64,000 bases of DNA from DATATV01 sp036268615 (GCA_036268615.1 DATATV010000021.1:1-64000), one strand, 5' to 3'; positions 48,300-60,982 are shown, counted from the first letter of the stretch. Translations and numbers: made by a program. The notes: generated from the letters alone by a model not told the origin.

Positions 48300-49661
48300 T
48301 CAGACCGGGTCGGCGACCGGCGCGGACTCGGACTCGGGCGTGGGTTCGGGCCTGGCTTCGGGCACTGCTTCGGCGACCGAGGCGGCCCGGTAGGCCAGCA
48401 GGCCCCGGGCCCGTCGGAGGATCGGTGGCAGCGCGAACGCGACCAGCAGCACCAGGCCCAGCACGGTGTACGCGTTCGTCTTGAGCTGCTGGGTCACTGT
48501 CATCACCGTGCCGCCGTCGGCCACGTAGAAGAACGGCACCACCGCGAGCACCACGGCGGTGGCCACCGCGGCCAGCAGCCAGCCGACGTGCCGGCGCTGG
48601 ATGCCCACGGCGAGCATGACCACGATCGCCGGGATCGCGTAGACCCAGTGGTGGCCCCAGGACACCGGCGAGGCGACCAGGCCGAAGCACGCGGTCACCA
48701 CCATCGCCAGCGGCGCGTTGCTCATCCGGTGCGCCCGGACGATGCCGATCACCGCGAACACCAGGGCCACCGCGACCAGCAGCAGCCACCAGGTGTTCTG
48801 GTCGTGCTTGGACAGCCCCCACCGGGCCAGCCCGCCGTCGATCGACTGGTTGCCGATGAACCCGGTGCCACTGATCGACCGGGCGCCGCCGGAGGCGCCG
48901 AACCAGTACAACCACGAACCCGACCAGGACGCGACGAAGCCGATCAGGCTGGCCGCCGCGGCCGAGACGACGATCGTGGTGCTGGTGCGATAATCCTTGC
49001 GCAGCAAGAAGAACAGCAAGAACACCGCAGGCGTCAGCTTGATCGCGGCAGCGATGCCGATCAGCAGCCCGCGTGGCCACTTCGGCCGGTCCACCAGGCA
49101 GTCCAGCGCGACCAGCAGCATCAGCAGCAGGTTGATCTGTCCGAAGTAGAACGTGTCCCAGACCGGCTCCGCGGTCAGCGAGAGCGGCACCATCAGCGCG
49201 GTCACCAGCACCGCCCCGCGCGCGCCGCCGCCCGGCCACACCCGGCGGGCGGTCAGGTAGCCGACCACGGCCAGGCAGACCGTGGACAGCGCCATCATCG
49301 CGACGATCATCGCGTGCCAGGGCAGCTCGGCCAGCGGCACGAACACCGCTGCCGCGAACGGCGGATAGATGAACGGCAGCTCGTTGCCGAAGTCGGTCCT
49401 GGGCAGCGTGCCGTACATGTTCTGGCCGTGCAGCCACGCCTGTACGCCCAACCGGTAGGCGTCCAAATCCATGAACCCCTGCGGCGCCAACCGGTACACG
49501 TCGGCCAGCCAGAGCACGGTGACCCCGGCACCGGCCAGCGTGGCCACGATCAGCACCGCGGGCCACCGGTAGAAGTGCCGCCAGTCCGCGAACCCGCGCC
49601 GGGCCGCCGGCGCGGTCGCGTCCGCTCGGGCATCCAGGGTCGTGCTCACGTTCGGACTCAC
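48300..49661 (-). CDS. GT87-type polyprenol-phosphate-mannose mannosyltransferase, third of three
   Basis: This 453-residue integral membrane glycosyltransferase (DUF2029/GT87, GT-C fold) probably moves mannose from polyprenol phosphate onto a cell-envelope glycolipid or glycan outside the membrane. About ten helices, an extracytoplasmic loop after helix 1 with FMDLDAYRLGVQAW (acidic catalytic candidates), RPKWPRGLLIGIAAAIKLTPAVF and the SPVSWGHHWVY motif mark the family. A Glu/Pro-rich C-terminal tail (about 425-453) is unique to this copy. GTG 49661 overlaps the previous gene's stop (GTGA). It is the last gene of a tandem triplet. Confidence 0.88.
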   Translation of the reverse strand: MSPNVSTTLDARADATAPAARRGFADWRHFYRWPAVLIVATLAGAGVTVLWLADVYRLAPQGFMDLDAYRLGVQAWLHGQNMYGTLPRTDFGNELPFIYPPFAAAVFVPLAELPWHAMIVAMMALSTVCLAVVGYLTARRVWPGGGARGAVLVTALMVPLSLTAEPVWDTFYFGQINLLLMLLVALDCLVDRPKWPRGLLIGIAAAIKLTPAVFLLFFLLRKDYRTSTTIVVSAAAASLIGFVASWSGSWLYWFGASGGARSISGTGFIGNQSIDGGLARWGLSKHDQNTWWLLLVAVALVFAVIGIVRAHRMSNAPLAMVVTACFGLVASPVSWGHHWVYAIPAIVVMLAVGIQRRHVGWLLAAVATAVVLAVVPFFYVADGGTVMTVTQQLKTNAYTVLGLVLLVAFALPPILRRARGLLAYRAASVAEAVPEARPEPTPESESAPVADPV

Positions 49662-50961
49662 CTCTTCGGCACACGGGGCAGAGCAGGGCGGTTGGCCAGT
49701 TTCGCACGCAGCGAACTGACCGTGGTCGGCACGTCCGGTGCGGCGAAGGCGACCAGCAGGACGACGCCGAGCACGGTGAACGCGTTACCCGGGAACTGCT
49801 GGAGCAGCGTCCAGTGCAACTCGGCGCCATGGACGTTGGGCAGGTTGAGGAACGGCGCCGACCAGAAGGTCAGCGCGACCAGCAGCACGGCGAGAATCCA
49901 GCCGGGGTGCCGGCCGCGGACCGCGTAACCGGCCAGCACGATCAGCGCCGGGACCACGTAGACCCAGTGGTTGCTCCACGAGGTCGGCGAGACGATCAGC
50001 CCGCAGGCCGCGGTGACCACCATCGCCAGCGGCGCGTCGCCCAGCCGCTGCGCGCGCCGGATGCCGATCGCGCCGAAGGCGAGTACCAGCGCGGAGAGCA
50101 CCAGCCAGAGCAGCGTCTGTTCGACGTGCGGCAGGCTCAGTCGGGCCAGCGCGCCGTCGATCGTCTGGTTGGTGAAGAACGCCGATCCGCTGACCGACCG
50201 GGCGCCGCCGGAGGAGCCGAACCAGTACTTCAGCGACCCCGACCAGTTGACCACGAAGCCCAGCACGGTCAGTGCCGCGGCGGTCAGCGCGAGTCGGGCT
50301 GCCGAGCGGAAGTCCTTGCGTAGCAAGAAGTACAGCAGGAACACGGCCGGGGTCAGCTTGATCGCGGCGGCGATGCCGATGAGCACCCCGCGCGGCCAGC
50401 GCGGTGCGGGCGTCAGGCAGTCGAGCACGACCAGCGCCATCAGCACGATGTTGACCTGGCCGTACCAGAGCGTGTCCCAGACCGGTTCGAGGGCCAGCGC
50501 GAGTGGCAGCGCGACCGCGGTGGCCAGGGCCGCCCCCCGCCGTCCGCCGGCCGGCCAGACCCGACGCACGGTCACGTACTCGACCACGCCGATGGCCGCC
50601 ACCGAGAGGACGAGCATCAGCGCGACCGCACGTGACCAGGAGGGCACGGCGAGTGGGCCGAGCAGCAGCGCGGTCACCGGCGGGTAGACGAACGGCAGGT
50701 GCCCGGCGACGGTGGCCGGCAACCGGCCGTACAGGTCGCCGCCGTACCACCAGGCCCGGATGCCGAACCGGTAGACGGCCAGGTCGACGAAGCCGTGCGG
50801 GGCCTTGACGAACACCCACGCGGTCCACCCGGCGGTGATCGTGGCGCCGGTCACCCACGCGGCGATCAGCAGTGCTTTCCAGCGGTACCAAGGTTGTTGC
50901 TGCCACAGCGGGCGCGGCAGGTCGCCGACTCCTGGCGCGGCGCCGGTCGGCCCGACCGCGA

Positions 50962-50965
<4 letters not shown>
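49658..50965 (-). CDS. GT87-type mannosyltransferase, second of three
   Basis: This 435-residue paralogue of its neighbours has the same order of motifs: FVDLAVYRFGIRAWWYG after helix 1, RVWPAGG, PRWPRGVLIGIAAAIKLTPAVFLLYFLLRKDF, NWSGSLKYWFGSSGGARSVSGSAFFTNQTIDG and SPTSWSNHWVYV. HW in place of HHW in the last motif is its only obvious difference. GTG 50965 makes a GTGA overlap with the first copy and its stop overlaps the third, so the three are translated in series. It acts in the cytoplasmic membrane with polyprenol-linked sugar donors by family analogy. Confidence 0.88.
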
Positions 50966-52326
<1,361 letters not shown>

Positions 52327-52659
52327 ACGCTCACGTCAGGGCTAGGAAATAGTTACTTTCAGTGATCATCATCAGACACGGACGGGTCACACGGTACCCG
52401 TCCTTATGACGCGCATTCGGGCGACCGGTTGCGTGTGACTGTCATCCCATGTGGCCGAGCCGATGGTCGCTTCGGCTGTCCGTACGGCGTAATGCCTACT
52501 AGCGTGGTAATTGACTCAGACCCCAACGGGGCGGTGCTGCGGTCGGCCATCCCGACCGAGTGGTCACGTGAGGTCGCCGACGGAGTTTCGCACGTCCGGT
52601 CGGCGTACCGCTCGACCGGCCCTTAGTGCCGTCCCCGTCCAAGCGTGAGAGGGACTCGT
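52327..52659. other. 333-bp divergent intergenic region with a hairpin
   Basis: The region lies between the mannosyltransferase operon and citrate synthase and must contain both promoters. GGACGGGT (52380-52387) and ACCCGTCC (52396-52403) form an 8-bp stem with an 8-nt loop, possibly an operator or leader structure. The stretch near 52335-52380 is AT-richer. No gene is supported; the open frame at 52429-52626 has no ribosome-binding site. Confidence 0.5.
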
Positions 52660-53964
<1,305 letters not shown>

Positions 53965-54061
53965 CACCGCAGTTGACACAGCACTGAACTGAAGCAGCAT
54001 TGACGCAGCACTGACAAGTCGCGCCGGGCGCCCGCATCGGGAGCTCGGCGCGATCGGTCAC

Positions 54062-54100
54062 CGGGACGACACTCGCGGGACTTCCGTGCGTGTCGTCCCG
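54062..54100 (+). terminator. Terminator of citrate synthase
   Basis: CGGGACGACAC (54062-54072) and GTGTCGTCCCG (54090-54100) are perfect 11-bp arms, followed by CTGTCTTTCC, a T-rich tail on the plus strand. It also separates the gene from the convergent ABC permease. Confidence 0.78.
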
Positions 54101-54143
54101 CTGTCTTTCCGGGGTCAGGTTTGCGGGGTCGGTCTTTCCGGGA

Positions 54144-55355
54144 TCAGCGCAGCACGTCGCGCAGCCGGACCGGGCTCTCGTCGCGCAGCAGCGAATTCCG
54201 GTAGATCCGGGCGCTGACCCAGCCGAGGGCGCCGATGCTCAACACCATCAACGGCACCGCCAGCCCCAGCTGCCACCCCGGCACCGCCCCGAGCGCGAGC
54301 CGGCCGGGCAGCAGCACCGGGGCGAACGGCGGCAGCACGGACAGCACCGCGGTCACCATGCCGCCCGGCGAGCGCACCAGCAGGGCGACGCCGAGCACGA
54401 ACACGACCACGCCGACCACCGCGACCGGTGTGCTGACCCGCCCGACGTCCTCGGGCCGGGAGATCAGCGAGGCGACCGCGACGAGCACGGTGGCGTAGAG
54501 CCCGAAGCCGAGCGCGAACCAGGCCAGCCCGATGCCCAGCACGCCGAGAATGGCGCCGGCTCCGCCGACCGTGCCGGCGACGCCGGTGACCACCGCGACC
54601 AGCAGCCCGATCAGCCCGACGCCGAGCAGTTGGGCGAGGCCGACGAGCCCAAGGCCGATCAGCCGCCCGGCGAACAACTGGGCCGGTCTGACCACCGCCA
54701 GCAGCCCCTCGACCACCCCGCCGACCTTGTCCTCGACCACCCCGCGCACGGCCAGGATGCCGAACCCGGCCAGCGAGCAACCCAACAGGATGACCATCAC
54801 CAGCCCGACGGCGAGGTGGCGGGTGCGCTGCGGGTCGCTCGCCTGGAGTTGGATCACCTGCCGGATGCCGGCCTTGGCGAGCACACCGTCCACATCCGAT
54901 GGCCGAATGCCGGCCTCGGCGAGTTGGGCGTCCAGGGCCTGATTGCGCACGAGGCTGTTCAGCGCGACTCGCAGCCGGTCGTCGAGGTGGTCGGCGACGG
55001 TGACCTGGAGGGTGTCGATGGCACCGGAGACGAGCACGTCGAGTTGGCCGTCGCGGACCTGGTCGGTGCCCTCGGTGACGGTCGAGACCTGACTGAGGTT
55101 CACCGCGATGCCCAGCGCCTGGGCGTCGGACTCCAGCCCGGTCTCCAGCCCGATGGCCTGCCCGACCAGCCCGATCCGGGTTGTCGAGGACCGGTCGAAG
55201 ACCGCGCCCTGGAGGATGAGGTAACCGGCGAGCAGGACCACGAGCGCGGCGGTGCCCAGCACGACCGACCGGGTGAGCACCCGGCCGGAGATCTCCCGCC
55301 GGGCGACCAGCCAGACCTGTCGCAGGGAATCCGGTATCCGGCTCTCCGACTGCAT
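54144..55355 (-). CDS. ABC-2 type transporter permease (NatB-like)
   Basis: This 403-residue permease has one N-terminal helix (about 24-44), a large extracytoplasmic domain (about 50-175), and five to six C-terminal helices, the plan of the NatB/YhaP ABC-2 exporters. VEDKVGGVVEGLLAVVRPAQLFAGRLIGLGLVGLAQ carries the EAA-like coupling region (E...EGLL). ATG 55355 is used; a GTG lies next to it and no strong ribosome-binding site is seen. The ATPase gene lies 88 bp upstream on the same strand and must be its partner. The substrate (ion, drug or peptide) is unknown. Confidence 0.88.
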   Translation of the reverse strand: MQSESRIPDSLRQVWLVARREISGRVLTRSVVLGTAALVVLLAGYLILQGAVFDRSSTTRIGLVGQAIGLETGLESDAQALGIAVNLSQVSTVTEGTDQVRDGQLDVLVSGAIDTLQVTVADHLDDRLRVALNSLVRNQALDAQLAEAGIRPSDVDGVLAKAGIRQVIQLQASDPQRTRHLAVGLVMVILLGCSLAGFGILAVRGVVEDKVGGVVEGLLAVVRPAQLFAGRLIGLGLVGLAQLLGVGLIGLLVAVVTGVAGTVGGAGAILGVLGIGLAWFALGFGLYATVLVAVASLISRPEDVGRVSTPVAVVGVVVFVLGVALLVRSPGGMVTAVLSVLPPFAPVLLPGRLALGAVPGWQLGLAVPLMVLSIGALGWVSARIYRNSLLRDESPVRLRDVLR

Positions 55356-55443
55356 CACGGCGCACCGCCGCCGCTCGCCGCCGAATCGCCGTGACCAGGC
55401 CGTGCGCGGGTGTGCCGGACCTGGAGCCGGACACTCGCCGCCG

Positions 55444-56358
55444 TCACGGTGAATCACTCCCGGCCATCACCACGTGCCGGTACAGCTCGGCCAGGCTCGG
55501 CTGTCGCCGGCAGAACTCGACCACCGGTCCGGCCGCCTGCGCGATCGCGAGCACCGCCTGCGCGTCCGTCTCCTGGTCGAGTTCGAGCACGGCGCGGGAA
55601 CCGGTCCGCTCGCGCACCCGGCTGCCGGGGATCTCGGCGGCCCAGTCGGGTTCGGCCTCGGCCACGTCGACCACCAGGGTCACCGGGCACCGGCCGCGTA
55701 GTTCGTCGACCGTGCCGTCGGCCAGCGCCTGTCCACCGTGGATCATCAGGACCCGGTCACATACCCGTTCGGCGAGTTCGGCGTCGGCGCTCGCGAACAG
55801 CACCGTACTGCCGAACTGTGCCTTGTCCCGCAACACGTTCGCCAACAGTTCCAGGTCCGGCGCGGACAGCTCGGCGAACGGCTCGTCCAGCACGACGCCG
55901 TCCGGCTCGTGCACCATCGCCGCCGCCAGCTGGGTACGCCTCTTGTTGTCCTCGCTCAGGTTCCGGATCTGTTCTGTCCGATATGGACGGAGGCCGAGCC
56001 GGTCCACCCAGAGCTGTGCGTTGCGGTGCGCCGTGTTCGTGCTCAACCCGTGCAGCTCGGCCAGATACACCAGGTGGTCGAGCAGCTTCATTCTCGGGTG
56101 CAGGCCGCGTCGCTGCGGCAGGTAGCCCAGCCGCGCCCCCGCCGCCGGGCTCTCCGGCCGCGACCGCCAGTGCACCTCGCCGTCGTCGGCCGGCACCAGG
56201 CCGGCGATGATCCGCAGCGCCGTCGTCTTGCCCGCGCCCGCGTCGCCGACGAGCCCGAAGATCTCACCGGGGCGCACCGCGAGGCTCAGCTCGCGCAGGG
56301 CGACGATCTCGCCGTAGCGCTTGCTGATGCCTTCGACCTCCAGTGCCACTTCAGCCAC
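55444..56358 (-). CDS. ABC transporter ATPase (NatA/YhaQ-like) with unusual signature
   Basis: This 304-residue ATPase has Walker A GDAGAGKT (about residues 39-46), a Q-loop in GYLPQRRGL, Walker B GVVLDEPFAELS, and a C-terminal regulatory domain (about 215-304). The ABC signature reads NLSEDNKRR instead of LSGGQ; related NatA-type proteins have LSKGNQQK, so it is a further derived form. The H-loop position reads FASADAE with no His, so ATP turnover may be weak. GTG 56358 has GAAGGGA 6 nt upstream. It forms an operon with the ABC-2 permease downstream. Confidence 0.87.
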   Translation of the reverse strand: MAEVALEVEGISKRYGEIVALRELSLAVRPGEIFGLVGDAGAGKTTALRIIAGLVPADDGEVHWRSRPESPAAGARLGYLPQRRGLHPRMKLLDHLVYLAELHGLSTNTAHRNAQLWVDRLGLRPYRTEQIRNLSEDNKRRTQLAAAMVHEPDGVVLDEPFAELSAPDLELLANVLRDKAQFGSTVLFASADAELAERVCDRVLMIHGGQALADGTVDELRGRCPVTLVVDVAEAEPDWAAEIPGSRVRERTGSRAVLELDQETDAQAVLAIAQAAGPVVEFCRRQPSLAELYRHVVMAGSDSP

Positions 56359-56558
56359 GGTGATCCCTTCTGGGTCACGACCGCCCGCCGCATCGCGGGA
56401 CGCAGGTCGGGGAGCCGCCCGTGAGACGATCATCAGCAGGATACCGGCCACCGGTGTCCGGTCGGATTCCTGGCATCACCTGTCCTGGCCGGCCGAGATG
56501 ATACAGGCGTGCCCACGTCGAGTGTCGACACCCGGCGCGGGCACACCCGCCGTGATGA

Positions 56559-57584
56559 TCAGCTTTTGTTGATATTGACCAGCATCTTGCCGGTGTTGGC
56601 ACCGCGCATCATGTCCAGGAACGCGTCCGGCGCGTTGCGCAGACCGTCCACTGTGGTCTGCCGATGGACCAGTTCGGCACCGGCCACCCAGCCGCCCACC
56701 TCGCGTTGGAAGTCGGCGCGCAGGTTCTCGTGGTCGCTGACGAGGAAACCCTGTACCAGCAGCCGTTTCTTGACGATCTCCGGCAGGTTTCGCGGCGCGG
56801 CCGAACCTTCGGTCGCGTTGTAGGACGAGATCATCCCGCAGACCGCCACCCGGCCGTGCGTGTTGAGCACGTTGAGCGCGGCCTCAAGGTGGTCGCCGCC
56901 GACGTTGTCGAAGTACACGTCGATCCCGTCGGGCGCCGCGGCCGCCAACTGCTTGGTGAGCGAGCCGTCCTTGTAGTTGAACGCCGCGTCGAAGCCGAGG
57001 TCCTCGACCAGGTGGCGCACCTTGTCCGCCGAACCCGCGCTGCCGACCACCCGGGCGGCGCCGCGCAGCTTGGCGATCTGGCCGGCCAGCGACCCCACCG
57101 CGCCGGCCGCGCCGGACACGAACACCACGTCGCCCGGCTGCAACCTGGCCACCGCGACCAGACCGGCGTACGCGGTCAGCCCGGGCATGCCCAGCACGTT
57201 GAGGTAGGCGCCCAGCGGCGCCACCGAGGAGTCGATCCTGGCCGCGTGCCTCGCGTCGAGCACCGCGTACTCGCGCCAGCCCAGCCCGTGCACCACCGTG
57301 TCACCCGGCTGGAAGTCCGGCGACCTGGACTCGACCACCTCCCCGACCGCGGCGCCCTGCAGCGGCTTGCCGAGCTGGAACGGCGGCGCATAGGACTTGG
57401 CGTCGTTCATCCGGCCGCGCATGTACGGGTCGACGCTCATCACCAGGTTGCGGACCAGGAGTTGGCCATCACCCGGTTGCGGGACCTCGACCTCGACGAT
57501 GTCGAAGTTCTCCGCCGTCGGCCAGCCCGTCGGGCGGGATGCCAACCGCACTTCCAGGGCTTTCGCCGGTGCTGGACCCGTCAC
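56559..57584 (-). CDS. Zinc-independent NADPH-dependent oxidoreductase (CurA/alkenal reductase type)
   Basis: This 341-residue medium-chain reductase lacks zinc ligands and reduces activated double bonds of enals and enones with NADPH by family analogy (curcumin reductase CurA, leukotriene B4 dehydrogenase). VSVDPYMRGRMNDAKSY and the cofactor loop VFVSGAAGAVGSLAGQIAKL (about residues 150-170) are diagnostic; VYFDNVGGDHLEAAL follows. GTG 57584 has GAGGAGG 5-6 nt upstream, a strong site. It lies 87 bp downstream of the coiled-coil gene of the FtsK cluster on the same strand and might be read through from it. Confidence 0.9.
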   Translation of the reverse strand: MTGPAPAKALEVRLASRPTGWPTAENFDIVEVEVPQPGDGQLLVRNLVMSVDPYMRGRMNDAKSYAPPFQLGKPLQGAAVGEVVESRSPDFQPGDTVVHGLGWREYAVLDARHAARIDSSVAPLGAYLNVLGMPGLTAYAGLVAVARLQPGDVVFVSGAAGAVGSLAGQIAKLRGAARVVGSAGSADKVRHLVEDLGFDAAFNYKDGSLTKQLAAAAPDGIDVYFDNVGGDHLEAALNVLNTHGRVAVCGMISSYNATEGSAAPRNLPEIVKKRLLVQGFLVSDHENLRADFQREVGGWVAGAELVHRQTTVDGLRNAPDAFLDMMRGANTGKMLVNINKS

Positions 57585-57671
57585 GTGTCCTCCTCGACTC
57601 GGGTGGGCTGTTCTCGCTTCGCTGTAACCGTGCGCCAACCGGCGGGATTTCGCACGGCGGCCGGCGGCGCG

Positions 57672-58082
57672 TCAGTCCTCGGGCAGCGGGTCGTCGGACC
57701 TGCGGCGGGGCAGCAGCGGCTGCCGGCGCAGCGTCTCGTGCAGCGTCTCGTGGGTGCGCTCCACGTCGGCGTCGCTGCGCAGCAGGTCCGCGTCCTGGCC
57801 CACCGGGGTCGGCTCGGGCGGCGGCGGCACCGGCAGCCAGCGTTCCTTCCACAGCTCCTCGACGGCGGTCTCCCAGTACGCCCGGGACACCGCCCGGCTG
57901 ACCCGCTCCCGCTCGGCGGCCTCAGCCAGTTCCTGCCACACCCGGACCAGGTCCTGGCGCAGTGCCTCGGCCCGCGCGTGGTCGTAGGCGCGCATCCGGC
58001 TGAGCGCCTCGTCGTTGCCGGCGGCCAACTGCTTGTACCGGCGCACCGCGTCGCCGGCACCCTCGTTACCGCGCTCGTTCAT
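57672..58082 (-). CDS. Small charged helical protein coupled to the FtsK ATPase
   Basis: This 136-residue protein belongs to no family I recognise. Residues 1-82 are charged helices (DAVRRYKQLAAGNDEALSRMRAYDHARAEALRQDLVRVWQELAEAAERERV) that could form a coiled coil and include aromatic residues in YWETAVEELWKERW. A PVPPPPEPTP hinge follows, and then a second charged helix to residue 120. The start ATG 58082 overlaps the ATPase stop (ATGA), so its synthesis is tied to the ATPase. It is probably a partner or adaptor of that ATPase. No signal peptide or membrane helix is present. Confidence 0.8.
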   Translation of the reverse strand: MNERGNEGAGDAVRRYKQLAAGNDEALSRMRAYDHARAEALRQDLVRVWQELAEAAERERVSRAVSRAYWETAVEELWKERWLPVPPPPEPTPVGQDADLLRSDADVERTHETLHETLRRQPLLPRRRSDDPLPED

Positions 58083-60889
58083 CACGACCCCGATCCGGCT
58101 TCGGTCCGCACGTCGACGGTCCGTACGTCGAACGGGATGATCACCTGCGGCCGGGCGTGCGCGAACCGGTCGAAGAACAGTCCTCGGCCCGGCCGGGGCG
58201 ACCAGTTGATCCGCAGCTGGCCGGGCGCGAGCGGGGTGAGTTCCTGGCCCTGCACGTCGAAGGCGATCCACGGGCCGATGTCCTCCACCGACCCGATCGG
58301 CAGGCTGGCCCGCAGCCGGCCCACCCCGCGCCACCAGCCGAGCACGTGCGTGCGTTCCTGCGGTCCGTTGCGCAGCACCGCCCGCAGGTCGTCCAGCCCG
58401 CTGGCGATCACGCCCACCTCGCGCGTCTCCAGCAGGCTGTGCGCCGCGTCGATGCCGTAGCCCACCAGGTAGTGCGGGCGCATCCGCTCGCCGCCGCCGG
58501 CCGACCGGGCCTGTACCAGTTCGGCGGCGAGTTCGGCCAGCAGTTTGGTCAGGTCGGTGCGGCCGAGCACGGCCACCTCGTGGCCGGCGGCCGCGAGTTG
58601 CAGTTCGAGCGCCTCGACCGCGGCCGCGCTGCCCTGCACCAGCGGCAGCAGGGTGAACCGCGCGGTACCCGGATCATGTTGTCGGGCAAGGGAAAGCACC
58701 GCCGCGCCGAGCACGCTGGCGGCGTCGGTCACCGACGAGCCGATCACCGCGAGGTTGCGGCCGGGCGCACTGACCAGCGCGCTGCCGGCCGCGCTGCCGG
58801 CCACGTCGATCACCTGGCCGAGCAACGCGAACGGGGCCTCCTGGTCGTCGGGCATCAGGGCGTGGAAGTCCGGCGTCGCCGACAGCGCGGGCACCCGGCT
58901 GCCGTCGAAGAGCTGCGGTGGTTCGAGGTCGGCCGGGCGCTGGTCGTAGAGCCGGCGTTGCAGGTCGTCGAAGGTGTGCCGGGCGGTCGCGTCCGGGATG
59001 CGGGCGAGCTGGTTGCCCAGCCGCACACCGGATTCGTGGTTGACCACGGCGTGCCAGCGGGGCAGGTCGACGGCCGCCTCATTGGTGTTGTCCACCAGCA
59101 CCCGGCGCGCCTTGGGCAGCGCGATCCGCAGAATGAACTGCTCGAAGATCGCCGGCCTGCCCCAGAACGCCTCGATGCCGGACACGTCCTGGCTGGCCAG
59201 CACGAGGTGGATGCCCTGCGAGCGACCCCGCCGGGCCACGTCCTCCAGCAGTTGCGCCGCCTCGGCGGCCACCTGGTCACCGCCGCTGAACAGGAACTGG
59301 AACTCGTCGATCACCGCGACGATCCGCGGCCAGTTGGTGTCCGGGTCCTCGGCGCGCAGTTCCTCCAGTTTGGTCACCTCGTGCTGCTTGGCCGCGTCCG
59401 CGCGCTGGCGCATCCGGTCGGCCAGGAAACGCAGCAGCGCGACGCCGAACTCGCGGTCGGCGTTGACGTTCACGCCGACCAGCCGGGCGTGCGGCAGCCA
59501 GCTCGGGTCCTTGCGGCCCGGGGTGAACTGCGCGAACGACACGCCTTCCTTGAAGTCCAACAGGTACAGCTCTAGTTCGTCGGGGGAGTAGCGCGCGGCG
59601 AGCCCACCCAGCAGTGCGTAGAGGAAGTTGGTCTTGCCCGACCCGCTCGGCCCGCCGACCAGTGCGTGCGGCGAGGAGTCGCCGAGCACCACGTCCACCG
59701 GGACGCCGTCGTGGAAGCCGACCGGGGTGACCAGTCCGCCCTCCGAGGACATCGTCCAGAACTGATCGGGCAGCAGGTCGGCGAACGCGCCCAGGCGCGC
59801 CTTGCGCTCCTCGAAGCCCTCGGCGATCACCGCGCACGCGGTGGGCACCTCGGCGCGCGGTAGTGCCGGGTCGGGCCGCATCGTGATGTGCTGTCCGGTC
59901 ATCGACGTGCGGGCCGTGTTCGGGCCGGTGAAGGTGACCGTCTCCATCGGACTGTTCACCGTCACCGGGATGTCCACCACGATCAGCTGCACCCCGCAGA
60001 CCAGACCGTTGCGGGCGATCCGCTGCAACTGCTGCTGCTGTTGGTCGGGCAGCCGCTCGTGCTTGCCGAACAGCACCGCGATCCGCCACGGCTCGGTCCG
60101 CCGGCCGGCCCGCCCGCTGCTGGCCTGCACCGAGGTGTGGCCGCCGGCCAGCACACCGGAGTGCACCCGGCGGATGTGCTCGGACAGCTCGTCGAGCAGG
60201 TCCTGTGGCCGGGCCGGGTCGTGCACGGTCAGCAGACCGGCCCGGGTCAGCGGGTAGAGGCCGGGCAGCGGCCCGGTCAGCTGGCCGGTGTCCCACAGGT
60301 GGACCTGCACCAGCCCGGGCTGGAAGTAGCTCAACGCCCGCAGCAGCAGCGTTTCCACCATGCTCTCGGCCGCCGCGTGGCTCTCCGGGGTGGTGGACAC
60401 GTGCAGGTGCGCGGAATCCAGCAGCGGCACCGCGACCGGGAACGACACCGCCCGTGGTGCGCTGTCGGAGGTCGCGCTACCGATCCGCCACAACTGCGGC
60501 ATCTGCCCGGTGCCGTCGGCAGTGCCCGGTCGGCCCAGCCAGTGCTCCGGGATCTCCCCGGCCGCCCCCGGCGCGGCCTCGCCCACGAGCCCGGCCAGTT
60601 GGGCCGGACCGCCCGCCGTCCAGCTGCCGAAGTGGGCCTCCCGGTCGGCCTCCAGTTGCCCCCGGATATCGCCCATTCGGGGGTTGGCCAGCACCGCGGC
60701 CAGTGCCGGGTCGGCCATCGCGCGGTCGATTCCCTTGTCCCGCAACCACAACTCGGTCATCACCCGAGCGTGTCGCTCAGTGGCGTAGTTGTGGTCCCGC
60801 ACCGCGACGCCGAGAGCGATACCGATGGCCTCCCGGAACCTGCCGAGCGCGAACATGATCCTGTCGCGCCGCTCGACGCGCCTGCTCAC
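58082..60889 (-). CDS. Soluble FtsK/SpoIIIE-type ATPase with three modules, EccC-like
   Basis: This 935-residue motor protein has no membrane helix. The central FtsK/SpoIIIE domain (about 395-640) has Walker A GGPSGSGKT (412-420), Walker B IVAVIDEF (523-530) and ARRGRSQGIHLVLASQ (552-567). Residues about 150-330 follow the same strand order (VQVHLWD, RIAVLFGKHERL, IARNGLVCGVQLIVVD) without nucleotide motifs, and residues about 680-900 form a third module with a dead P-loop (AVIGSSVTDAA). This degenerate-active-degenerate order resembles EccC of type VII secretion. A helical N-terminal region (1-100) precedes it. GTG 60889 has GGAG 8 nt upstream. It is the core of a cluster of small helical proteins. 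Confidence 0.88.
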   Translation of the reverse strand: MSRRVERRDRIMFALGRFREAIGIALGVAVRDHNYATERHARVMTELWLRDKGIDRAMADPALAAVLANPRMGDIRGQLEADREAHFGSWTAGGPAQLAGLVGEAAPGAAGEIPEHWLGRPGTADGTGQMPQLWRIGSATSDSAPRAVSFPVAVPLLDSAHLHVSTTPESHAAAESMVETLLLRALSYFQPGLVQVHLWDTGQLTGPLPGLYPLTRAGLLTVHDPARPQDLLDELSEHIRRVHSGVLAGGHTSVQASSGRAGRRTEPWRIAVLFGKHERLPDQQQQQLQRIARNGLVCGVQLIVVDIPVTVNSPMETVTFTGPNTARTSMTGQHITMRPDPALPRAEVPTACAVIAEGFEERKARLGAFADLLPDQFWTMSSEGGLVTPVGFHDGVPVDVVLGDSSPHALVGGPSGSGKTNFLYALLGGLAARYSPDELELYLLDFKEGVSFAQFTPGRKDPSWLPHARLVGVNVNADREFGVALLRFLADRMRQRADAAKQHEVTKLEELRAEDPDTNWPRIVAVIDEFQFLFSGGDQVAAEAAQLLEDVARRGRSQGIHLVLASQDVSGIEAFWGRPAIFEQFILRIALPKARRVLVDNTNEAAVDLPRWHAVVNHESGVRLGNQLARIPDATARHTFDDLQRRLYDQRPADLEPPQLFDGSRVPALSATPDFHALMPDDQEAPFALLGQVIDVAGSAAGSALVSAPGRNLAVIGSSVTDAASVLGAAVLSLARQHDPGTARFTLLPLVQGSAAAVEALELQLAAAGHEVAVLGRTDLTKLLAELAAELVQARSAGGGERMRPHYLVGYGIDAAHSLLETREVGVIASGLDDLRAVLRNGPQERTHVLGWWRGVGRLRASLPIGSVEDIGPWIAFDVQGQELTPLAPGQLRINWSPRPGRGLFFDRFAHARPQVIIPFDVRTVDVRTEAGSGS

Positions 60890-60982
60890 CAGAGCACTCC
60901 TCGCGTGGGCTGTCGATCCTTGAAGCCGATACCACCAAAATACCGGCTCTGCCCGGCCGTCGCCCCCAGACAGTGCCGACGA

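Noticed and set aside
53965..54020. Direct repeats of TTGACxCAGCACTGA after citrate synthase
   Set aside because: Only two imperfect copies are visible, just downstream of the stop codon, with no clear function or promoter context.
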